Shown here piece by piece: positions 49,938 to 61,300 of a stretch of DNA of 64,000 nucleotides. The notes beneath the pieces are model-generated. The model was not told the origin of the DNA. It saw only the letters and a program-made list of their open reading frames with translations, and ran no database searches. The first letter of the stretch is position 1. Every line of letters starts with the position of its first letter. The stretch covers positions 2,397,528-2,461,527 of the forward strand of contig NC_045140.1 in NCBI RefSeq assembly GCF_008831285.2, read 5' to 3'. Both the position numbers and the translations under genes were made by a program. The DNA is from Nymphaea colorata (taxonomy: Eukaryota; Streptophyta; Magnoliopsida; Nymphaeales; Nymphaeaceae).

Positions 49938-50682
49938 CAATGTTATAAAAGGCGTAGCGTATCGCGTATCAGTCAGGCCGACCTATACGCTGTATCGTAA
50001 TGTATCGTAAACGTAGCGTAACGTATCGTAAAATTAATTTTTTTAATTTTAAAAAATATTTAAAAATCAGAAAAAATAGACAAAAATCTGAAAAAAAATC
50101 TGAAAAAATGAACAAAAAATCAAAAATCAAGAAAAAAAATGTATTCAAATATAAAAAAGATCATCATACATAAGGAACATTCATGTGTATACTATCAAGT
50201 ATCAACAACACATTCAAAAATAAGAAATCAAATATTCAAATTAACATAATAAGCATCCATCACAATTTTAAACTTGAAAATTTTATAAAATTTTAGGACT
50301 TAGAGTCTTAAGACTTGGAGTTTTAGGACTTAGATTACATCATAATTTTATAAGTTCAAACATACAATCATCATCTTTCATGATTCAATGATGATATCTC
50401 TCAAATTGATGAATCCTCGGTTAATTTTTATGAAAATAGGCAAAATCTCTCTCTCTTATGTCTATTGGAGTCTTTAAATAGAATAAGAGAGAGAGAGAGA
50501 GAAAAGTGTTTAAACTTTTAAAAAATAAGGAATTTTATGTTTTCTCTCGTATCGTACGATACGAGGGTGTATCGCCCGTATCGTACGATACGGGCGATAC
50601 GCACGCGTATCGTAAATTTATGGCGTACCGTATCGTTTATCTTGATACAGACGATACGTATCGTACGACACGGATAACATTG
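49938..50682. mobile_element. 745-bp non-autonomous hAT element (MITE) in the NPF intron
   Basis: Starts CAATGTTATAAAAGG and ends GGATAACATTG, giving terminal inverted repeats of about 9 bases. It is flanked by a perfect 8-bp duplication GTTCAAAC (49930-49937 and 50683-50690), the hAT hallmark. Both subterminal regions are packed with CGTATCG motifs; the right one holds 20-bp and 32-bp perfect palindromes. The core is AT-rich with no coding capacity. The left end matches the transposase-bearing remnant at 11199, so it is probably a deletion derivative of that family. Confidence 0.93.
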
Positions 50683-51805
50683 GTTCAAACTATGTTATGC
50701 TTGATTACTAAAGTGTCGATCGTCCGTTAATTTTTTCTTTTTTCCCCCTTGAGTATTGGACGAAGGTAGGAAAAAGGGACAGGGAAGATGAACACAGAAG
50801 AGGCTAAATATCAGAAGGCAAATTTTCACGAGGATACTGCATGTTCACTTATAGATAGTTGTTAGCATGATGTGTACTGCTGGCTTGATTCATTATCGCC
50901 AATCATAGCCGAAACGTGCTGAGCATGGATTTGTTGTTATTCAAAGTTTACAAAATTACAAAAATCTATGCAGGTTTTTTGACAAGGCAGCTGTTCAGAC
51001 AGAACATGATCAGGTGAAAGGCATCCATAACCCATGGAAACTTTGCACGGTGACACAGGTAGAGGAGCTGAAGTCTATCATCAGGATTCTTCGTATCTGG
51101 GCGAGCGGGATCGTCTTTGCCACGGTATACAGTCAGATGTCCACACTCTTTGTAGAACAAGGTGACAAGATGGATCCCCGCATGGGACCAAACTTCTACA
51201 TCCCAGCCGCATCTCTTTCAGTATTCGATACAATCAGTGTGATCACCTGGGTTCCAATCTATGATCGTCTAATCGTACCATTCGCTAGAAAGTACACTGG
51301 CCATGAGAGAGGATTCACACAGCTTCAGCGCATGGGAATTGGACTCGTGATCTCTATCTTCTCCATGGTCGTGGCAGCCATTGTTGAGATTGTCAGACTT
51401 GATTTAGTAAAGAAGCATAACTACTACGATCTGAAGCAAATGCCGATGTCAATTTTCTGGCAAGTTCCTCAATACTTTCTTATCGGTGCTGCAGAGGTCT
51501 TCACATTCATTGGGCAGTTGGAGTTTTTCTATGATCAGGCACCAGATGCCATGAGAAGCATGTGCACCGCATTGTCACTCACTACAATTGCATTGGGAAA
51601 CTACTTGAGCACACTCCTGGTAACCATAGTGACTAAGGTGACCACGCGCCACGGGAAATTGGGTTGGATACCTAATAATCTCAACCATGGCCATCTTGAT
51701 TACTTCTTTTTGTTACTTGTGGTCTTGAGTGTTCTGAATTTCTTGGTGTACTTGTGCATTTCAAGCTGGTACAAGTACAAGAGACCGATAGGAAGCTTTA
51801 ACTGA

Positions 51806-54476
51806 GCATTTCCAGCAATTTCAAAACGACAAGACACCTTTAAGCACATATCAGATTACCGAATGGACAATGTATGTGGCTCAGTGGCCTGTTGCACCTC
51901 AATTATGCCATTGAAACTTCAATTACGTCGATGTCCTTGCATGCAACCTATGTATATGAATGTAATTGACTTCATATTCTTAATTTGAACTCTTGCTCCT
52001 TCAGTTGGATGGAAAGAAAATACGAATTCAAAGACCCGCTGTCTGTCGTCTTGCTCACGACTAGCTTCATCTGCAGAGATGCTGCTTGTCTAGTTTGGTA
52101 TATAGATGAAGTAAGGAACTCTCATGAATTCATAAATCCGGGCAAACAAATAACTTCATAGACGGAATGATGGGGGACATGATGAACCTTAATGATACTG
52201 ACTTTTAAATTGCGAAGATGCGCAGGAAACCAACTTTTTGCATGAACAAGCATAAAATGTACATGACCAACAGCTCAGGAGGGCCTTTGGTGCAATAGTG
52301 AAGCAGGTCTGCACAGACTACGGCCCTTGCAACTGGCTCAAATTGGTGTTGCGACAGCTAGTGAATATGCGTACGCGTCACAGACGCTGTAAAAAATCAC
52401 CTCGATCCATACTCCAACAGAAAGTTCTGGTTTGCTGCAACCCAATGAATACTGGTGCAAGAGGATATGAACTTGGACAGCAGTTGGTCGAAAAAGATGC
52501 CCATGACACAGATGGGCCGTCGAAAGTTAGGTTGCCTCTTGCATCTGTGAGCAAGTCCAAAGTTCAACTGTTTAAGCATGTTGATGGTAAAGAATGCATA
52601 CTTCCGGCATAGCATTCTCTAACATGGTCAGAAAAGGACAGCAGAAAAGATACAGCTGTTAATAGAGTGGATCTTAAAAGCTATTACGGACATTAGTTTC
52701 TTACGCTTAAAAAATTGGGTTAACATAATATCTTTTCCGTTTTTACTGGTGGAAAGCTGGGGGAGCGATGAGAAGGATAAGAAGGCATCTTTTGCTTCCT
52801 GCTGATCGCCTTCATTGATACTGTAGCCTGTACAGCTGTATAATGCAAGGGCAGAAGAACCAAAATATGAGTAAAATAACTGCAAACAAGAAAGAGAGAG
52901 AGAGAGAGCAGAAAGCAGAGAGCAGAGATGTATCAACATTACTGTGAAACGATCAGATTGACAATAATGTAGCATGACATAATACACCCCAGAGAGTTCT
53001 TGCACCTGAGGTTTGATACGACAAGCATAGTTTGCTTTTGCATCTGACTTCATCTTGACAATATTTCTGCCATTGCCAAGAAATGTAACTCAAATTGATC
53101 AATGTCCGATGCATAGTGGTTCGCAAAAGCGTTGTCGTGCTGATAAAGTGTCATGACAGCCTATTGAAATGGCACTAGCATTCAAATGTGGAATATCAAA
53201 ATGAATGATCTAAAACAACTGTGTGAGTAGATGTGCACATATACGGACTATCAAGATGGATGAGATAAACTGATTCTGTATATTTGTTCCTTTGCTCAGA
53301 CATGAAATACAGAAGTCTCATTTATCCATCCTGGAATAATAAAGACCTTTGATCAGAATTCGGCATAAGCATCTGTTAAAGGCAAAAACTGAATAAAACA
53401 TTCAAAGACAATACCTGTTAATCAAAATTAACATGATATATGACTTAGAGAAGACCAATATCGAAGTATATATAATACATATCAATTTGGAAGTACATTT
53501 AATACGTAAGAACCAATCCCAAGTGATCAGGGTGTTTTAATCTTTGTTTATTATTATATGGCATTAGCAGCAAATCAAATTCCAAGCTTTATCAAACGAG
53601 GGTCTCAAATCTGATGGTGATCGAATTTAAAATCCACAACTTTCAGTTTTAAATGACAAGATCTCAATTAAGACCCTATAAAGCTCTGACATTAAATCTG
53701 AGGATTTCAGGGCTGGTGAAACTCACTTCAGCTAATATCTGAGACTATTAAACCCTTAATATACAACAGAGCATAAGCCAAGACGATGCCGAGTCCAAAC
53801 AAATGCTCGCACCACTTAGCTACACACTATCTTCCTTGGGATCAAAATCAACCCAATGTCCGAACGAAAAAGGTTTGAAGATAAGAACCTGTGCAGGAAA
53901 ATGGCCTACTGTCATTATCAAATCATAAAATGAATGGCATCCATGAACAATTGAAAAACAATTCTACGTACCTATTATGTCATTGTATGTCATGAACTAC
54001 AAGCTGGGAATATTCTGAACTAAGAACGTAATCTCAAAAGCAGCCTTTGCTTTAGTGCTTTCTGAAGTAATCTTCTAGTAAAGTTGCTTCTTCAAGCGGG
54101 AAGGTTATTGTGAACTGCAGCAACATCAGGCTAGTCCTCATATTGACGTGAAGTAATCGTTCAACGACGCTCAGTTTGGAGTGCAGCATCAGGCTCATAC
54201 TCAGGCTGACCCGTGTCGTTCTCAGCTCCAAATTAACTATCTAACGAGAGGAAAACAAACACTGTTTAGTTCCCTGGGCTGCTCTACCGCAATTGCAAAT
54301 ACATTCTTAAATGTGAGCATTGTGAGGGCAAAAGTTTATGTACTTCAAGATTGCTCGCAAAGAGGTGCACAAATCCACACTACCAAGGAGAAGCAGCTTC
54401 AGCATCATAACTTCCTCACCTTCCAGGAAACGTTTTACTGATAAATTCAAAGACGCATGATCGACAACCAAGGCAT
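51806..54476. other. Intergenic region between the NPF and PPR genes
   Basis: No gene recognised with confidence. A 141-residue minus-strand frame (52628-53053) begins MKSDAKANYACRIKPQVQE and looks partly protein-like, with possible splice sites. I know no family for it and found no companion exons. A (GA)n run lies near 52891-52909. Confidence 0.35.
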
Positions 54477-56627
54477 CTAATAAGAGTCATCGTCATGCAC
54501 CATGCTCACTCTCTGCTCATCGTTAAATACTGCTCTAGTTAATATGTGCCACGTGATAGCAGTTGGAGATATGCCCTTTTGTAAAGCATCTTCTAGCATA
54601 AGCACCGCTTCAGGTATTCTTCCCCAGTTGCAAAGTCCATAGATAACCGTGTTGTATGAAACGATATCTGGCTCGAAACCCTCTCTAGATATCTCCTTCC
54701 ACATATCCGAGGCCCTTTCAAATGCACCTAGTTGACAAAATCCATCAAGAAGTACGTTCAAAGTTGCAAGTTTGGGCTTGCAATTCTTACTCTTCATCTC
54801 TGAGTAAAGCATGAATGCTGGTTCGGCTTCACCAGCTGAGCACAAACCACGAATCACAACATTGTACATGACGACATCAGGCCGAATCTTGCTACGAACC
54901 CGTTCCCACATTCTCAAAGCATCATCGACCTTCTGATCACGAAAAAGGCCATCCATTAGCGCGCTATATGTGACCACATCAGGCTTCAAGCCTTTAGAAA
55001 GCATTTCATCAAGTAGCTTATAAGACTCTTTGAACATTTGAGCCTTACAGAAACCACTTATCAATGTATTATACGTCATAACAGAGGGGATACAACCATG
55101 AACAACCATTTCAGCAAATATCCGCATTGCATCTTCGAATCTAAATGCTCGACAGAAGCCATTGATAAGCGAATTATACGTGTGAGTGCTTGGCTTACAA
55201 CCACGTTTTAGCATCCGGTCGAAAACACAGACTGCTTCCTCCAGTTTTTCTCGTCCTTCTGCACACAAACCACTAATGATGGAAGAATAAGCAACCACGT
55301 CCAACGCGCCTCCACCCTCCTCCATCTCTTCCAAAACCACCAACGCTCTGTTTACACACCCAATTTCACATAACCCATGAATCAGAGTACCACAAGTAGT
55401 AGAATCCGGATCGCAGAAGGCATTCACCTTCATCCCTGTCCACACGGATATGGCTTCCTCCGCGAGCTTCGCTCTGCACAGACCTCCAATCCATGTATTG
55501 TAGCTAACAACGTTGCGCCCATGCTTGCCATCCTCCATCAAATTCCAGATTTTTCGAGCATCATCGAGCCTTCCCAATTTGCAGAATCCATCTAGCAAAG
55601 AGTTATGGGTAACCAAGTCAGCTTCAACGCCGCTTTCAACCATGGCTACATAAATACGATAAGCGCCTTCTATGCTCCCCTGCTCACAGAGCCCATGAAT
55701 AAGAGTGGCATAGCTAAACTTGTCCGGCTGGCAACCATTTTGAACCATCTTCTGCCAAATCCCAACAGCCTCACGAAACCTTCCGAGCTTGCACAATCCG
55801 TTAAGCATGGAATTGTAGCTGACGACACTAGGACTACAGTTCGAGCCCTCCTCCACCAGCTTTTCCCAAACCTCCAGAGCCCTCTCTGCATCCCCCTCCT
55901 TGAAGAACCCATCGATCAACACATTGTAGCAAACAACGTCGGGGTCGCATCCCATATCCGTCATCTCCGCGAACAATTCGGCCCCAGCAGCGGTCTTGCC
56001 GTTCTTGCAGAGAGCGCTAATTATCGTGCAGTAGGTGAACTTATCGGGTTGAAGACCCTGGTCAGCCAAAAACCCTAGCAAAGCCCTAGCCTTATCAAAC
56101 CGCTTCCTCGTGCAGAGACCCTTGATCAAGACATTAAACGTCTGCAAATTGGGCTTAATCTCTTGGGTTCTGAAGTACTCGAAGAACGACTCTGCATCAC
56201 CCCACCGGTTCGCCTGGACGAAGGCATTGAGAAGAGCATTGTAGCAAAGCACGCCCGGGCGGCAGCCGAAGAGGTCGCGGCAGCGACGGAAAACGTCAAG
56301 CGCGTCATCGGGCATGCAGTTGCGTCCGTAGATTCGAATGACGATGCAGGCGAGGGATTCGTGGCAGCGGCACCGCTGGGAGCGGATGACGGTGAGGACG
56401 CGAGGAAGGTCGGCGAACATCCGACCGGCGCCAAGCCTCTCGAGGACAAGGCGGAAGACGTTGGGAGTGTGGCGGAATCCCGGGAGGCCGGTGGCCGCGT
56501 CGAAGAGAGCGAGGACTGCCGAGGGGCTGCGCTCCGCCTCGAGGAGCCTGACCAGCTCCTTCGGGGAGAGGGTCTTCGGAAGCGAAGCCATCGCCGAAGC
56601 GTCCCTCGCGGCCCGCCCGCCATTCAC
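54477..56627 (-). CDS. P-class PPR protein (At3g09060-like)
   Basis: Intronless 716-residue pentatricopeptide repeat protein made almost wholly of 35-residue P motifs, roughly residues 60-700 (for example PDVVCYNVLIDGFFKEGDAERAL and PDKFSYATLIHGLCEQGSIEGA). There is no E or DYW tail. P-class proteins bind single-stranded organelle RNA to stabilise, process or promote translation of transcripts. The opening LPKTLSPKELVRLLEAE, IRSQRCRC and LLNAFVQANRW, and the ending PTAITWHILTRAVFN, match Arabidopsis At3g09060 from memory, whose RNA target I do not know. The true start may be the second methionine (residue 13, ATG at 56591), because MASLPKTLSPK aligns with the family N-terminus. The first 500 bases of the gene are much more GC-rich than the rest. 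Confidence 0.95.
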   Translation of the reverse strand: MNGGRAARDASAMASLPKTLSPKELVRLLEAERSPSAVLALFDAATGLPGFRHTPNVFRLVLERLGAGRMFADLPRVLTVIRSQRCRCHESLACIVIRIYGRNCMPDDALDVFRRCRDLFGCRPGVLCYNALLNAFVQANRWGDAESFFEYFRTQEIKPNLQTFNVLIKGLCTRKRFDKARALLGFLADQGLQPDKFTYCTIISALCKNGKTAAGAELFAEMTDMGCDPDVVCYNVLIDGFFKEGDAERALEVWEKLVEEGSNCSPSVVSYNSMLNGLCKLGRFREAVGIWQKMVQNGCQPDKFSYATLIHGLCEQGSIEGAYRIYVAMVESGVEADLVTHNSLLDGFCKLGRLDDARKIWNLMEDGKHGRNVVSYNTWIGGLCRAKLAEEAISVWTGMKVNAFCDPDSTTCGTLIHGLCEIGCVNRALVVLEEMEEGGGALDVVAYSSIISGLCAEGREKLEEAVCVFDRMLKRGCKPSTHTYNSLINGFCRAFRFEDAMRIFAEMVVHGCIPSVMTYNTLISGFCKAQMFKESYKLLDEMLSKGLKPDVVTYSALMDGLFRDQKVDDALRMWERVRSKIRPDVVMYNVVIRGLCSAGEAEPAFMLYSEMKSKNCKPKLATLNVLLDGFCQLGAFERASDMWKEISREGFEPDIVSYNTVIYGLCNWGRIPEAVLMLEDALQKGISPTAITWHILTRAVFNDEQRVSMVHDDDSY

Positions 56628-57448
56628 TCGATCATTGCCTTAGAAGGGAAAAAGAGAAACATTGACGCAAGAAATGGAGACCAGGTCGAGGTACCCTGTG
56701 CCGTGGATCAATAAGAACGGGCACAATGTCATTTCCGGCAGATCACATTTACACAATCTAACCAACTTTGTTTGACGGCTCGCCCGAGTGGTGACCTGAG
56801 CTCAGTTTATATCAATCGGCCTAACCTCGGGACGTATGGTTTGTACTGATATCTCCAAATTTATAACATGGTCTGAAAGAACGTTGGTCCTTCTGATATA
56901 GCGTCTCAAAAGTACTTTGAGATCCCAACCTTTCAAACACGCCCTAATATTCATTTGCACCCACAAGTTCAAGGCACATTTATGGCCATGATTTGCTTAA
57001 CATTTTTGTAGTCCATGAAAATTTTCTTTCATATTCAAAAAGTTGAAATCTATTTTTATCAAAGGTTTTCTTTTGTTAATAAAGATTGCCTGCATGAGTA
57101 CCGTCACTGCATATTAACTAGAGGTTACGGCCAAAACTTATATAATGCTTGACATTCTAGGCTGTGTGGGTCAAGAGTAAGTATATATATTGTAATTAAA
57201 CCCCTGTTAGGTCATGCGTGTAGCAAATACATCAGTCCCATGGGTGTGTGGATAGAGCCGGATTGAGGTTTAAACCGTGGGCAAAACCAAGCCAAAGCTT
57301 CCCAGCACGTTGGTCACCGCTCGCGCTCACGGTGGCCCGTCCGCCGTCGCATCGGTTCCCTCCGGTAGAACATGCTCAGTCCGCGTGAGTTACCTGGTGC
57401 CTGAGTTCCCTCGCTCTCTCTCTCCCTCCCTCGCTCTTTCTGGAGAAC
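56628..57448. other. Intergenic region and thioesterase 5' leader
   Basis: AT-rich with no gene, then GC- and CT-rich from about 57270 (CTCTCTCTCCCTCCCTCGCTC at 57413-57433). The latter is probably the thioesterase promoter and leader. An upstream ATG at 57277 is in another frame. Confidence 0.4.
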
Positions 57449-57633
57449 ATGGACAGAGTGCGAGAGTATCTAGGGTCGAGCAGCCATGAATTGGAAACTC
57501 CGGTTTTTGAACACCGAGCCGGAGAAGAACCGAGTTTCTTCGAGGCCTTCATCTTGAAGGGCATCAGAGTGGAGGAGATCCGACCCGGGTTCTTCTCCTG
57601 CTCCTTCCGTGTTCCTTCACGTCTTACGGTTCG

Positions 57634-57670
<37 letters not shown>

Positions 57671-58394
57671 ATGGGGCATTACGGGCCGCGGATGATATTT
57701 TCTTCTTTTCATCATCGGAATTGGATATGGTTTAGTGGGCAAACATGTTTCTTATCTTTCCCTTTCTTTTCATGGTTGACAAGCTATTGGTGTTTTAGCA
57801 GATGAAGTTTTGGTAATTAGCCCTTATGCCTTTTCGAGGTTGAAACTTTAGCATTTGAACTTTTTCTTTTCTTCCTCCTATTTTCATGGTAAAAATTGTT
57901 GCTTGAGCGAGCTTATCTTCCTTTATTTCTTTTTCCTTTTATCTTGGGAGATGAATTGTTCTGCTGCGTGTGTTTGCGACATAATTCTATTTCCAGGATG
58001 CTTCGGGAAATCTATCGGCAGGAGCCATCGCTGATCTTGTTGATGAGGTGGGAGGTGCCGTTATCTATACCCATGGCCATCCCATGAAAGTCTCGGTTGA
58101 CATGTCTATCACATACCTCTCACAGGCCAAGGCCCATGTATGTAGTACCAAGAACCCATGCCTCCATGTGTTGAGTGAATACGTTACCTGGTTGCTGTCA
58201 GATCAGATGGATGAATGCCTTTGGTGATGAATTCGTGATGATTATTGCAGGATGAGTTAGAGATCTCCTCAACTGTGCTAGGACATAAAGGGGGCTATTC
58301 AGGAACTCGGGTCGAGCTCAGAAACAGGGCTACTGGTGAGCTTGTTGCAGAAGGCCGGCACTCGTTGTTTGGTAAATTGAAGAGCAAGATCTGA
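57449..58394 (+). CDS. Acyl-CoA thioesterase 13-like hotdog protein
   Basis: Small thioesterase of the PaaI/THEM2 group, expected to hydrolyse acyl-CoA to free acid and CoA. Three exons: 57449-57628, 57997-58137 and 58251-58394, all phase 0, giving 154 residues, normal for the family. The hotdog fold signature is clear: GNLSAGAIADLVDEVGGAV around residues 64-82 (catalytic Asp/Glu region), VSVDMSITYLSQAK around 92-105, then LVAEGRHSLFGK near the C-terminus. It resembles Arabidopsis At3g61200 (FFDTF, PGSLTCSF, VPPRLT) from memory. ATG 57449 gives MDRVREYL, like that family's start. The exon 1 donor is GTTCGC, a weak but GT-type site followed by a CT repeat. Substrate and location are not visible; no clear targeting peptide is seen. 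Confidence 0.92.
57635..57665. repeat. (CT)n microsatellite at the start of thioesterase intron 1
   Basis: About 30 bases of CT repeat begin a few bases after the exon 1 donor. Confidence 0.85.
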
Positions 58395-61300
58395 TCTTCT
58401 TCATTGTACTTGCTTCATGGTGTCTGTTTTCTCAAGAAAGTTGTTGCTAAAAAGAACTATAACCTTGTCATTCTTATCACACGTCTCGTGATAGCAGTTG
58501 TAAGTGCCATCTCCATCTTTGGTGAGGGTAGTGTAGTTTATTTGTCTAATAAGTACTTTGAACTCGATTGTTTTGGTCAGTATGGTTCCTATTTATATCT
58601 CCTGTAAAAATAAAGTAGGGAGAAACTTTTAAGCTGCCGCATTTGCTTTTTCTTTTTGTTTCTCCTTTCTCCTTATCAGAAGAAGTATGGGGATACTTGT
58701 TAGCGCTTTTGAAGAACAACAAGCATTTGTTGGAAGATTGTGTATGACAGTTGCGTAAATGAGGCTGTAGAGATGCTATCACCAATTACATAGTGAACCT
58801 TGGTAATTATGGAGGTGACATCTGTGGGTTGGGAAATTGGCTACTTCCTGAATAATGAGTATTAAAGTGAAAGGATGACTTTAAGAAGATAGAATGATAA
58901 CTAGAGATATAACTTGAAAGAGCTGAAGTTCCTTGTCAGTGCATTTTAAGAATGGCGTGAACATGTGTGCTTATTAGTTTCAGCAGTGAACAGTGGATCT
59001 GAGACAGGGTCACAAAATGGTGGCAGTTCTTAGAATTCGTACAACCAAGGGAATGAAAGAGAGTTTAAAGCCATTCACAATTGTAAGGCGACCTTTGGTT
59101 GCAAACTTTTATATAGACCAAATGAAGAAACATTTAGTAAGTTACTAACAGGTGCATATATTTTCCAGGAACAAGTTTGTGAACTGCAATATGTCAAATG
59201 AAAACGAGTCATCAAACAGCACCTGCAGGGAAGTATTTATGTGTGGGAGTTGTATGATATTATACATGAATTATGTTCTCTGGTCAATCATTTGATTGGC
59301 AAATGGTTCCTACAATACTCTGATATCCATAATCCAAAAGCTGTAATGATTATCTCCCTTTAACAGTGGAAATTCAGGCAACACAAACTTTCTAATATGC
59401 ATGTCCCTTATTTTTCTTACCTCTCTTTGTTCTATGGCAGTCAGAGAAAATGTTGCTAGCATTGGATATCCAAACTTTGTGAAATTTAAAGCTTGTAAGC
59501 TATTGCTGTGGTTTAAACCAGCTAGAATCAGTAATTGTCAATATTAGTAATTTGTAAATATTTGAGTTGCATCATGGAATGCATTTAAAGCATTTGTCCT
59601 AACCTTCTTAATTGATTTCATCTTATTCCATTTCCTTTTTGTTTTTTTTCTTTTTCACTATCAATTGTTTTGCTCATCTTGGTAGTTGCTTTATTTTTAT
59701 TTGTTTTGATGCTCATAAGATATTCAAATGCTTCTTATGAGTAAGTCTTGGTTTTTTATGTTGCAATTCTGTCTCTCGCAGATGATGGTACAGGCGATGA
59801 CTTTCATGTCGTTTTGTCCAACCAACGTTCATTCACTAGAAACTTCCATCTTTTTTCAAGCTTTGTCATAAAATCTATCCGTTCATTCTCTTATACCCTT
59901 TGATGCCGGAAGTTTGTTTTTTTCGTTTTCATGTTAACCATGAAATGCATCCTTGAAGAATGACTGCATGAATTTGGTGAACTCTGTAATTGGGCCCATA
60001 AGGTAGTGGGCAAAGCGTGCATTGCTAGCCCTAGAGGTTGCTTACCAATTGTAGAAGTGAATCAGCGGTTCCACTTGACAAGTCTGATGCCTTAGCTGTC
60101 TAAAACTTTTAAATCCACGTCAAAAATCGCTATCCAATCGAGATCCAAACAAAACGTGGTCGGTATTCTTCCCAAGAGTTGGTTTGATGGTGACACGATA
60201 TATGTGTTGGTAATTCTGATACAAATGTGTGCGTAATTCTGAATCACTTGCTTCTGTTCATTGAGTTCAGGCTAATCAAGCACACCAAAATTATGTTCTC
60301 CAGCGTCCAGACCTGTTTGTTTAATGGTTTCTAATTAAAGAACTACTAGATGATCACCTTCCGACAAACCTGCAGCATGTTACTATGATTGGGAGAATTG
60401 GGTGGCTTCGCTTTCATCACCTCTGAGCGGGTAAAGATTATGGAGATGCTCGCCTATGTACCTCCTCAGCATTGCCAGATGTGGAGCTAGAAAATTTGTG
60501 TGAGCATAAAAGTTTAGACTTTAAGGGGCACATATACGTAAATAAGTGAAAATTTAATGAACTACCAATATATAAAGGTAAAAATTTAGTGAGGTACCAA
60601 TATATAAATACTGTAAATTTTTTTGCATAAGGTCAGGGGGACGATTTGGCGGATTACCGAATGTTAGTGAAGTGTGTTGATCTCTGGAGAGGGTTTTACC
60701 CTAATCGGAGAAAAATGAGCTTGACGTGTTCGAACTTAACTCTTTTTTGCAAGAAGGATGAGGACAGCCTGATCAAGGAATGTGTTAAACAAGTTAACCA
60801 CTTGCACAACCAAACAAGCATGAAATATACAAGTACAACCTATATTATCAGACAACCGCCATTTGCGAGTTGATTCTCAAGATAGACACTGCAGCCATCA
60901 CATTTTCCATTGGGTCCACTGCCTGTCTGATGCAAATACCCACCTTGTAGAATCAACCACTTGTTTTGTCTAGAATACGTAGACCATGAAGAAGAATCTG
61001 CACTTGCAATCAACTTGCCGTAGTTCTATCCACTCTTCTGCTTCTTGGAAGGGGATCACGCTAGCAAACTGCTGCTTGCGAAGCGGAGGAAAATGCAGAT
61101 AATCTGTTCTTTCGGTGCCAACTTGCATCTCATTGTGCAGGGGCAGAGCGAAGTGGGGCCAGGGGCCCACTTCATATTTAAAAAATAATAATTTACTGCT
61201 TATAATTTTGAATAATTTCAATTTGGGCCTAGTAGATTTTGAAAAATATTGACCGCGACAAAAATTGGTCTTCAGTTAAAAATTTCTGGCTCCAACCCGA

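Larger units (their letters stand above)
48589..51805 (+). pseudogene. NPF8/PTR-type peptide transporter, damaged copy
   Basis: Major-facilitator proton-coupled di/tripeptide transporter of the NRT1/PTR family, closest by eye to Arabidopsis NPF8.1 (PTR1). Four exons: 48589-48694, 48778-48995, 49147-49687 and 50974-51805, about 565 residues if the shift is ignored. Matching parts: [80 protein letters not shown] [46 protein letters not shown] and WIPNNLNHGHLDYFF. Three lesions stand out. The ExxER proton-coupling motif reads ECCGR. The conserved SFGADQFDE lacks FGA. A 1-base loss in a run of nine A (about 49327-49335) shifts the frame in mid-protein. The last intron carries a MITE. Exon 4 is clean, so decay is recent or partly a sequence error. 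Confidence 0.85.

Noticed and set aside
56163..56714. 183-residue plus-strand frame opposite the PPR gene
   Set aside because: Antisense shadow of the GC-rich start of the P-class PPR gene.
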